Positions 4,694-10,340 of a stretch of 10,340 nucleotides of DNA are shown piece by piece (position 1 is the first letter of the stretch; every line of letters starts with the position of its first letter). The stretch covers positions 1 to 10,340 of the forward strand of contig CAZTHC010000038.1 of the NCBI GenBank assembly GCA_964613425.1. Direction: 5' to 3'. This DNA comes from CAZTHC01 sp964613425. Its GTDB lineage: Bacteria > Bacillota > Clostridia > TANB77 > CAG-508. The notes under the pieces were generated by a model. It saw nothing but the letters and a program-made list of their open reading frames with translations. It ran no database searches and was not told where the DNA came from. The position numbers were made by a program, and so were the translations under genes.

Positions 4694-7390
4694 ATGTGCG
4701 AAGAATGTACACATAAACTAAATGATAAATTTAATCCAAAAGATTTTGAGGATAAAATTTATGAAAGATGGATGAAAAATGACTGCTTTAAACCAAGTGG
4801 AAATAGTGAAATTGGGAATTATTGTATAGTTATGCCACCACCAAATATAACAGGAAAATTACATATGGGGCATGCATTAGACAACACATTACAAGATATA
4901 TTAATAAGATATAAAAGAATGAATCAATTCAATACACTATGGGTTCCAGGAACAGACCATGCAGCTATTGCAACAGAAGCAAAAATAGTTGAAGCAATGA
5001 AAAAAGAAGGAATTACAAAAGATGATTTAGGTAGAGACGGATTTTTAGAAAGAGCTTGGGAATGGAAAAAAGAATATGGTGGAACAATAAGTTCTCAATT
5101 GAAAAAAATAGGCTCATCTTGTGATTGGTCTAGAGAACGTTTCACAATGGACGAAGGATTAACAGAAGCTGTAGAAAATGTATTTATTAAACTTTACGAA
5201 AAAGGATTAATATATAAAGGAAAAAGAATGATAAATTGGTGTCCAAATTGTAATACATCAATATCTGATGCAGAGGTTGAGTATGAAGAAGAACCAACGC
5301 ATTTATGGCATATTAAGTATCAAGTAACTGGAACAGATACATATATTACAGTTGCAACGACAAGACCAGAAACAATGCTTGGAGATACAGCTGTTGCAGT
5401 ACATCCAACTGATGAAAGATATAAAAATTTAATAGGAAAAACATGTATATTACCTATTATGAATAAAGAAATTCCAATAATTGCAGATGAATTTGTAGAA
5501 AAAGAATTTGGAACAGGATGTGTTAAAATAACACCAGCACATGATCCAAACGATTATCAAGCAGGATTAAAACATAATTTAGAAATAATTGAAGTTTTTG
5601 ATGAAAATTGGAAAATGACAGATTTAGTACCAGAATATAAAGGACTAGACTTATACAAAGCAAGAGAATTAATAGTAAAAAAACTTGAAGAATTAGGAAA
5701 CTTAGTAAAAATTGAAGATTATATTCATAATGTTGGAAAATGTTATAGATGTCATAATACAGTTGAACCAAAGATTTCAGAGCAATGGTTCGTTAAAATG
5801 AAACCTTTAGCAGAACCAGCAATAGAAGCAGTTAGAACAGGAAAAATTAAATTTGTACCAGAACGTTTTGACAAAATATATTATAATTGGATGGAAAATA
5901 TTCAAGATTGGTGCATTTCACGTCAATTATGGTGGGGACATAGAATACCAGCATATTATTGCCAAGAATGTGGAGAAACAATGGTAACTGGTACAAAACC
6001 AGAAAAATGTAGTAAATGTGGAAGTAATAATGTAAAACAAGATGAGGATACTTTAGATACATGGTTTAGCTCTGCATTATGGCCTTTCTCAACACTTGGT
6101 TGGCCAAACAATACAGAAGAATTAAAAACATTTTATCCTACAAACACATTAGTTACAGCGTATGATATTATATTCTTCTGGGTAGCAAGAATGATATTTT
6201 CAGGTATAGAGCATATGGGAACTATTCCTTTTGATACAGTATTTATACATGGAATAATTAGAGATTCACAAGGAAGAAAAATGTCTAAAAGTTTAGGAAA
6301 TGGTGTAGATCCATTAGAAGTAATAGATAAATATGGAACTGATGCATTAAGATTTTCACTAGTTTTAGGAACATCCCCAGGAAATGATATAAGATATACG
6401 CCAGAGAAATTAGAATCAGCAGCAAACTTTGCAAATAAACTTTGGAATGCAGCTAAATTTATAAAGATGAATATAGAATCTGAAGAAGAAATATTAGAAT
6501 TTAGAAAAGATAATTATAACGAAGACAAGAATATTCATAATTCTGCAGCACTTTGTTTAGAAGATAAATGGATACTAAATAAATTAGACAGGCTTATTAC
6601 AGAAGTAAACAAAAATATAGATAAATATGAATTAGGTATGGCACTACAAAAAATATATGATTTTGCATGGGATGAATTTTGCGATTGGTACATAGAAATA
6701 GTAAAACCTCGTTTATATAATAAAGAATGTAATAGTAGAACTGCTGCAATATATACATTAAACACTACATTTAAATCAATATTAAAATTATTACATCCAT
6801 TTATGCCATTTGTAACTACAGAAATATATGATAGTTTAGTAAAATATGAAAATGAAGAGGAATTAATGCTTTCAAAATGGCCAAAGACACATAAAGAATT
6901 CTTATATGAAAGTGAAGAAAGATTTATAGAAGATTTAAAAGAAGTGATAACAGGTATAAGAAATACAAGAGCACAAATGAATGTACATCCATCAAAGAAA
7001 TCTAAACTAATATTCATAACAAAAGACAATAAAGAAAATATAGAAAAATCTGAAGAATTTATTAAAAAACTTGGATTTGCAGATAATATAGAAGTATTGA
7101 CACAGAAAAAGGAAATACCAGCAAATGCTGTAAACATAGTAACAAACAATATGGAAATATTTATTCCTTTTGAAGATTTAGTAGATATAAAAGAAGAAAT
7201 AGAAAGACTAGAAAAAGAAAAATCAAAGATTTTAGTAGAAAAAGAAAAAACAGACAAAATGTTATCTAATCCAGGATTTATAGAGAAAGCACCAGAAGCG
7301 AAAGTAAAAGAAGAAAAAATCAAATTAGAAAAATTTGAAGAAATGATAAAAACATTAGAAGATAGAATTACTAGTTTAAATAATATGTAA
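4694..7390 (+). CDS. valS: Valyl-tRNA synthetase
   Basis: This 898-aa class Ia synthetase charges tRNA-Val and edits mischarged threonine. Signatures: the HIGH-type motif H57-M-G-H60 in ITGKLHMGH; the editing (CP1) domain with TTRPETMLGD at 222-231; and Cys pairs C183/C186, C350/C353, C423/C426 and C439/C442, which suit zinc ribbons. The KMSKS loop is exact at 529-533. The DALRF segment and the anticodon-binding domain follow, with GIRNTRAQMNV near residue 755. The C-terminus is a Lys/Glu-rich coiled-coil arm from about residue 835, as in other bacterial ValRS. Length is typical. The ATG is preceded by AAAGGGAAGTG, and it sits 35 nt after the T-box terminator. Expression is therefore set by tRNA-Val charging. 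No folC follows, unlike in many Firmicutes; the gene ends at a strong hairpin facing a convergent gene. Confidence 0.98.
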   Translation: MCEECTHKLNDKFNPKDFEDKIYERWMKNDCFKPSGNSEIGNYCIVMPPPNITGKLHMGHALDNTLQDILIRYKRMNQFNTLWVPGTDHAAIATEAKIVEAMKKEGITKDDLGRDGFLERAWEWKKEYGGTISSQLKKIGSSCDWSRERFTMDEGLTEAVENVFIKLYEKGLIYKGKRMINWCPNCNTSISDAEVEYEEEPTHLWHIKYQVTGTDTYITVATTRPETMLGDTAVAVHPTDERYKNLIGKTCILPIMNKEIPIIADEFVEKEFGTGCVKITPAHDPNDYQAGLKHNLEIIEVFDENWKMTDLVPEYKGLDLYKARELIVKKLEELGNLVKIEDYIHNVGKCYRCHNTVEPKISEQWFVKMKPLAEPAIEAVRTGKIKFVPERFDKIYYNWMENIQDWCISRQLWWGHRIPAYYCQECGETMVTGTKPEKCSKCGSNNVKQDEDTLDTWFSSALWPFSTLGWPNNTEELKTFYPTNTLVTAYDIIFFWVARMIFSGIEHMGTIPFDTVFIHGIIRDSQGRKMSKSLGNGVDPLEVIDKYGTDALRFSLVLGTSPGNDIRYTPEKLESAANFANKLWNAAKFIKMNIESEEEILEFRKDNYNEDKNIHNSAALCLEDKWILNKLDRLITEVNKNIDKYELGMALQKIYDFAWDEFCDWYIEIVKPRLYNKECNSRTAAIYTLNTTFKSILKLLHPFMPFVTTEIYDSLVKYENEEELMLSKWPKTHKEFLYESEERFIEDLKEVITGIRNTRAQMNVHPSKKSKLIFITKDNKENIEKSEEFIKKLGFADNIEVLTQKKEIPANAVNIVTNNMEIFIPFEDLVDIKEEIERLEKEKSKILVEKEKTDKMLSNPGFIEKAPEAKVKEEKIKLEKFEEMIKTLEDRITSLNNM

Positions 7391-7410
7391 TTTACATTTA
7401 ATAAACAAAA

Positions 7411-7435
7411 GCTCGTAAGTTTTAAACTTACGAGC
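7411..7435. terminator. Bidirectional intrinsic terminator between valS and the small convergent gene
   Basis: GCTCGTAAGTTT and its exact complement AAACTTACGAGC flank one T, giving a near-perfect 12-bp inverted repeat. The plus strand continues CTTTGCTTATTTTATTT. The minus strand continues TTTTGTTTATT. Both genes end within 25 nt of it, so it probably serves both. Confidence 0.85.
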
Positions 7436-7446
7436 CTTTGCTTATT

Positions 7447-7701
7447 TTATTTCTTTCGCAATTTTGCGAATACCTTAGGATATGGGCTTTGGTTACATGA
7501 ATAACCTATTCTCCAAAGTGTCTTTTTCACCAACCGGTGACTGTACTTCTTTTTGAATTCCAACTCAAATGATTTTGGAGGAATGCTATCGCAGTCCTTA
7601 AATACATGAGCCAATTCAGAGATTAATTCAAGCTGAACAGTTTTACCTTCTTCAAGGCCAATCCGGTAAAGAATGGCGAGCTCAAAAAATTTGTTGTTCA
7701 T
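7447..7701 (-). CDS. Small hypothetical protein with atypical composition
   Basis: This encodes an 84-aa protein that I do not recognise. The start ATG (7699-7701) has AGGGAGG seven bases upstream and a good promoter behind it, so it is very likely expressed. The product is soluble and basic toward its C-terminus. The first half (NNKFFELAILYRIGLEEG...LISELAHVFKDC) looks helical. The second half carries KSFELEFKKKYSHRLVKKTLW and an LRKK tail, compatible with nucleic-acid contact but not proof of it. By my count about 37% of its bases are G or C, against about 30% in sampled valS. Two of its arginines use CGG (in LYRIG and SHRLV), a codon I do not find in frame in the neighbouring housekeeping genes. 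This suggests acquired DNA. It converges on valS and is divergent from the long unknown gene at 7820. Confidence 0.75.
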   Translation of the reverse strand: MNNKFFELAILYRIGLEEGKTVQLELISELAHVFKDCDSIPPKSFELEFKKKYSHRLVKKTLWRIGYSCNQSPYPKVFAKLRKK

Positions 7702-7732
7702 TAAAAAGCCTCCCTAAAAATATAATAATATT

Positions 7733-7761
7733 ATTATAGCACAAAAAACATAATAAAACAA
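7733..7761 (-). promoter_or_regulatory. Promoter of the small minus-strand gene
   Basis: On the minus strand, TTGTTT (7756-7761) is followed by a 17-nt spacer ending TGC and a perfect TATAAT (7733-7738). This is an extended -10 promoter. The start would be near 7726, about 25 nt before the ATG. Confidence 0.7.
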
Positions 7762-7790
7762 TTGAACATAGAAAAAAGTTATGATATACT
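7762..7790 (+). promoter_or_regulatory. Promoter of the long unknown gene
   Basis: TTGAAC at 7762-7767, a 17-nt spacer ending TGA, and TATACT at 7785-7790 (extended -10). The -35 box directly abuts the -35 box of the divergent promoter (7756-7761). The -10 lies inside the longest ORF extension, which confirms that translation starts at 7820 and not at 7781. Confidence 0.7.
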
Positions 7791-7819
7791 TTGCACATAT
7801 GGTTAAGGAGGAAAAAACT

Positions 7820-9568
7820 ATGTCTAATAATACTAATGAAAATAATCTAACAGAAAAACTAGAATATATTGGCTTAGATTTAGATAATATCCCTAAAATC
7901 CTTGAAAAACAAGAAAACTTGGAATTTAGACCTTCAAAAACATATATAGATAATGAATATAAAATATATCAATATTTACCGATAAGTAAAATAAATATAT
8001 TGATAACACCAAAGAATAGATTAGTAGCAATAAAAGAAAAATATGAAGCAGCTCTGAGTATAAGTGACTATTTAAAATCAGATTCACCAGAAAATATAGA
8101 AGAATATGCAACATTTCTAAAAATGTTAAGCAAATTAAACATAGAGAAATTAGAACAAATAGAACAAGAACAACAACATTTTCAAAAGAAAATACCATTT
8201 AAGGTAAAATACAGCAAAAATTATGAATGGCAAATATATTATTCGGAATTTTCAGATAAATATTTTATGTTGGTTCCAAGTGAAGATATGGAATATGAAA
8301 GTTTATTCTATTTAATAAAAAAACAAATAGAATTTGAAAAAAGCAAAAATGATACATTAATATATGTACCAGTAAATCATATAGACTACTCAAATGAGAT
8401 TCTAAAAAAATCAGAAATTTCAGAGTTAGAAAATTACTTGTGGTTATTTACAAAAAACTGGCCAATAACATATGAAGTATATAATAAAGAGTTAGAACCT
8501 TCTATACAAATTGTAGGAGAAACTTTTGTATATGACGATGTAAAAAGTTCATATAAAATAGTACTAGAAAATAGAGAACAAGCAATAAAATATTTTAATC
8601 AGCTAAAAGCAATGTTTATATTGCAAACAGAACTTCAAAACTATTATAAGTTTTCAGTAAAACTAAATAAAGAAAACACTATACAATATTTTTATAGTGA
8701 AAAGGAAATTACGTATAACAACCTTCCTATATTTATAAGCGAACAATATAGTGCTATTGCTGAAAGAATCAAAACAGTACAGCAAGATGTTATAAATGCA
8801 AAATTAGAATTAGAAATCATTAAACAAAAATATAAAGAAAACGAACAAGAATTTTTGCGCAAACAAAAAGAGGTTGCTACATATTTAATGTGTAAAAGGA
8901 CATTTGTTGGCAAAATCAAGTATTATTTTAAAAAGAAGAAAGATATAGAGAAAAAAGTAAGCGTAATAAAAAGAGAAGAAGTAAAGACTGAAAATGCAGA
9001 AGTGGAAATTAGAGAAAAAGAGAATTATTCTATAGAAGATTTAACAACAATATGCTACCAATTAGACAAGCTGTTAAAAGAACATTCAAATGTTATTTTA
9101 GATATAAATGCATTAGAAATCAAAAATAAAGTAATGGCAAAGAAAGTCGAAAACGTTACATTATATATAGAAGAAATTGAAAAACATAAAAAAAGCATAT
9201 TTGAATTTTGGAAATTTGCAACAAAAGATGAACAATCAATGTTAGAGGAAGGAACAGAAGTTGTAGATTCTAATTTGAAAAAGATTAAAAGAACTTTTAA
9301 CTATATATTTGATTTAGAAGATTTAGGTATAAAAGAAGATAAATTACAAAGACAAGAGCTATCAAAAGAACAACAAGATTCAATATACATAGCTAGTACA
9401 GAAGTATTGAAAGCAATTAATATTATAAAAAGACAAACTGAAGATAATATATATGAAGATAACGATGATAATGTATTAGAAGAAATATTGGAAAATTTAA
9501 AACAAGAAATAACAGGAAAAGATTTTTACTTGGATAAATTTGATTTGTTTCGGAAGTATCGCAGATGA
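7820..9568 (+). CDS. Large coiled-coil protein of unknown function, 5' part of a frameshifted gene
   Basis: This is a 582-aa reading frame that I cannot assign to a family. The start is ATG 7820, preceded by AAGGAGG at 7805-7811; the ATA/ATG codons further upstream overlap the promoter. It has no signal peptide and no membrane segment, so it is probably cytoplasmic. Composition is Lys/Glu/Ile-rich. Residues 1-300 look like mixed alpha/beta (for example FKVKYSKNYEWQIYYSEF and FVYDDVKSSYKIVLENREQA). About residues 307-357 are strongly coiled-coil (ISEQYSAIAERIKTVQQ...ELEIIKQKYKENEQEF). A very basic stretch (KIKYYFKKKKDIEKK) follows, then more charged helices. The frame ends in RKYRR-stop just after TTT CGG. 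From base 9552 the next frame continues without its own start (see 9540-10097). Read through, the protein would have about 758 aa. It may be a pseudogene, a sequencing error or a programmed shift. Confidence 0.75.
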   Translation: MSNNTNENNLTEKLEYIGLDLDNIPKILEKQENLEFRPSKTYIDNEYKIYQYLPISKINILITPKNRLVAIKEKYEAALSISDYLKSDSPENIEEYATFLKMLSKLNIEKLEQIEQEQQHFQKKIPFKVKYSKNYEWQIYYSEFSDKYFMLVPSEDMEYESLFYLIKKQIEFEKSKNDTLIYVPVNHIDYSNEILKKSEISELENYLWLFTKNWPITYEVYNKELEPSIQIVGETFVYDDVKSSYKIVLENREQAIKYFNQLKAMFILQTELQNYYKFSVKLNKENTIQYFYSEKEITYNNLPIFISEQYSAIAERIKTVQQDVINAKLELEIIKQKYKENEQEFLRKQKEVATYLMCKRTFVGKIKYYFKKKKDIEKKVSVIKREEVKTENAEVEIREKENYSIEDLTTICYQLDKLLKEHSNVILDINALEIKNKVMAKKVENVTLYIEEIEKHKKSIFEFWKFATKDEQSMLEEGTEVVDSNLKKIKRTFNYIFDLEDLGIKEDKLQRQELSKEQQDSIYIASTEVLKAINIIKRQTEDNIYEDNDDNVLEEILENLKQEITGKDFYLDKFDLFRKYRR

Positions 9569-10097
9569 ATTGTATCAAATAAAAACATTAGGAACTCAAA
9601 GACACAGAGAAACAGAAAAGGAAAAACTTAAAATATTAGACATTAGTAAAAATACCAGTCTATTTGAATTCAAGGATACTATTAAGAAAATAGCAAGTGA
9701 AGTATCTGCTTGTATTGGTAAGTTTAAAAGTTCATATAATATGAGTATATATTCATTAGAAAATGTAGATAATAATAAATATATTAAATGCAATATAATA
9801 CCTGAAAAAATATTAAAGAGTTCTGAAAATGAAATATGTATGTACAGGATTAATTTAGATGAAGAAGTTCCTATAATATATTTTACAAATTCAATATATT
9901 ATAATAACTACAACAAAACATTACCAATAGGAATGAATGTTACTAGTGAAGCATTAATAGATACAAGTAAATTGAAGCTGGAATTAACCGAAACTAAAGA
10001 ATTATTAATGAACACATATGATGGCTTAAAAGAGGATTTTGAGAACCCAAAATCAATAAAATTAAGAGTGTATGAATATATAGCAAAAAATATTTAA
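9540..10097 (+). CDS. 3' part of the frameshifted unknown gene
   Basis: This frame is open from 9513 (after TAA 9510-9512) to the stop at 10095-10097. It lies in the +1 frame relative to the preceding ORF. It has no convincing start: the only early initiator is a TTG at 9540 without a good ribosome binding site, and the first ATG in frame is near 9741. Removing one base (C9551) joins ...LDKFDLF to GSIADELYQIKTLG, giving one protein of about 758 aa. The C-terminal 181 residues hold a Lys/Glu-rich helix, then FEFKDTIKKIASEVSACIGK, a probable beta-rich part (YNMSIYSLENVDNNKYIKC, VPIIYFTNSIYYNNYN), and a final helical segment ending RVYEYIAKNI. No family is recognised. Its codon use matches the 5' part, so the two pieces most likely form one gene. 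Confidence 0.6.
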   Translation: MICFGSIADELYQIKTLGTQRHRETEKEKLKILDISKNTSLFEFKDTIKKIASEVSACIGKFKSSYNMSIYSLENVDNNKYIKCNIIPEKILKSSENEICMYRINLDEEVPIIYFTNSIYYNNYNKTLPIGMNVTSEALIDTSKLKLELTETKELLMNTYDGLKEDFENPKSIKLRVYEYIAKNI

Positions 10098-10115
10098 AAA
10101 TAGTTAAAAAATGTA

Positions 10116-10144
10116 TTGACAATGCATTTTAAAAATGTTAAACT
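10116..10144 (+). promoter_or_regulatory. Tandem promoter P1 of a probable stable-RNA operon
   Basis: TTGACA at 10116-10121, a 17-nt spacer ending TGT, and TAAACT at 10139-10144. It is preceded by an A-tract that could act as an UP-like element. Together with P2 it shares a 21-nt identical block (10104-10124 and 10218-10238). Confidence 0.7.
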
Positions 10145-10148
10145 AAAG

Positions 10149-10172
10149 GGCAGTTGTTCAAAAACAACTGCC
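10149..10172 (+). other. Perfect hairpin at the presumed P1 transcription start
   Basis: GGCAGTTGTT and AACAACTGCC form a perfect 10-bp stem around CAAA. It begins about where P1 transcripts would start and has no T-run after it (TAAAAAACGG follows), so it is not a normal intrinsic terminator for the upstream gene. It may cap or stabilise the P1 leader. Confidence 0.5.
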
Positions 10173-10229
10173 TAAAAAACGGCACAAAAACAATTCGACA
10201 AATTTTTTAAAAAAACTTTAAAAAATGTA

Positions 10230-10259
10230 TTGACAATGAATATCGATTTGTGCTAAAAT
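10230..10259 (+). promoter_or_regulatory. Tandem promoter P2 of a probable stable-RNA operon
   Basis: TTGACA at 10230-10235, an 18-nt spacer ending TGC, and TAAAAT at 10254-10259 (extended -10), with an A-tract upstream. It lies 114 nt downstream of P1, with the same flanking 21-nt block. Transcription would begin near 10266. Confidence 0.75.
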
Positions 10260-10265
10260 CTATAA

Positions 10266-10340
10266 TGTTCTCAGCCAGTATGAGAACAAAAAGTACATTG
10301 AAAAGTAAACAATAAATATCCTTTAAGAAACCAAGCGGTA
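10266..10340 (+). other. Probable rRNA operon leader (rRNA itself beyond the window)
   Basis: After P2 there is a hairpin, GTTCTCA/TGAGAAC (10267-10287 region), then ACATTGAAAAGTAAACAATAA and AAGAAACCAAGCGGTA up to the window end. The TTGAAAA...AACAA run resembles sequences that precede or separate rRNA genes in Firmicutes (often TTGAAAACTGAACAA). With twin strong promoters and no ORF, an rRNA operon starting just to the right is the best explanation. The 16S sequence is not inside the window, so this is inference. Confidence 0.55.

Noticed and set aside
6535..7323. Long minus-strand open frame antisense to valS (262 codons)
   Set aside because: It lies wholly within the valS coding sequence. 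The product is Ser/Phe/Ile-rich, as expected from the complement of Lys/Glu-rich A+T-biased codons, and there is no ribosome binding site or family resemblance.
9565..9568. ATGA overlap as translational coupling to the downstream frame
   Set aside because: The ATG at 9565 is in the third frame and stops after five codons, so it does not open the 9540-10097 frame.
1..10340. CRISPR array, transposase, phage or toxin-antitoxin module
   Set aside because: No regularly spaced direct repeats, no DDE/HNH/serine or tyrosine recombinase motifs and no recognisable toxin-antitoxin pair were seen.

Overview
The window looks like chromosomal DNA of a low-GC Gram-positive bacterium, most likely a member of the Clostridia (Bacillota). 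The evidence is the strong A+T bias (roughly 30% G+C by eye), AGA as the main arginine codon, strong AGGAGG ribosome binding sites, sigma-A type promoters (TTGACA/TATAAT) often with an extended TG-n -10, a T-box leader in front of valS, and a eukaryote-like single-chain glycyl-tRNA synthetase. I cannot name the species.

Layout, left to right. (1) The 3' two thirds of galE (UDP-glucose 4-epimerase) enters from the left edge. (2) Between galE and a convergent small gene lies a 187-nt, almost fully self-complementary element (689-875) with perfect 25-nt ends and a GC-richer core. (3) A minus-strand gene for a 143-aa helical, ferritin-like protein diverges from a PAP2 lipid phosphatase gene. This is followed by a small DUF1294 membrane protein gene and a terminator. 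(4) A 430-nt gene-free stretch holds a tight group of DnaA-box-like 9-mers and, at its right end, a strong promoter for glyS. (5) glyS is followed by a short TGTAGGG-headed palindrome of the same type as one upstream of the DUF1294 gene. Next come a promoter, a valine T-box leader and valS. (6) A bidirectional terminator separates valS from a small convergent gene of unknown function with higher G+C and different codon use. (7) That small gene is divergent, with directly abutting -35 boxes, from a long gene of unknown function. The long gene is interrupted by an apparent +1 frameshift at TTT-CGG, and its two pieces together would make a protein of about 758 aa. (8) The window ends in tandem strong promoters sharing a 21-nt repeat, followed by leader sequence that looks like the start of a ribosomal RNA operon. 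The rRNA itself would lie beyond the right edge.

How the genes relate: glyS and valS are housekeeping translation genes with separate promoters, and only valS shows tRNA-responsive control. galE and the PAP2 phosphatase fit cell-envelope sugar and lipid-carrier metabolism but are not in one operon. No CRISPR array, transposase, phage module or known defence system is visible. The best candidates for something undescribed are the long palindromic element at 689-875, the frameshifted unknown gene at 7820-10097, and the dispersed TGTAGG palindromes.
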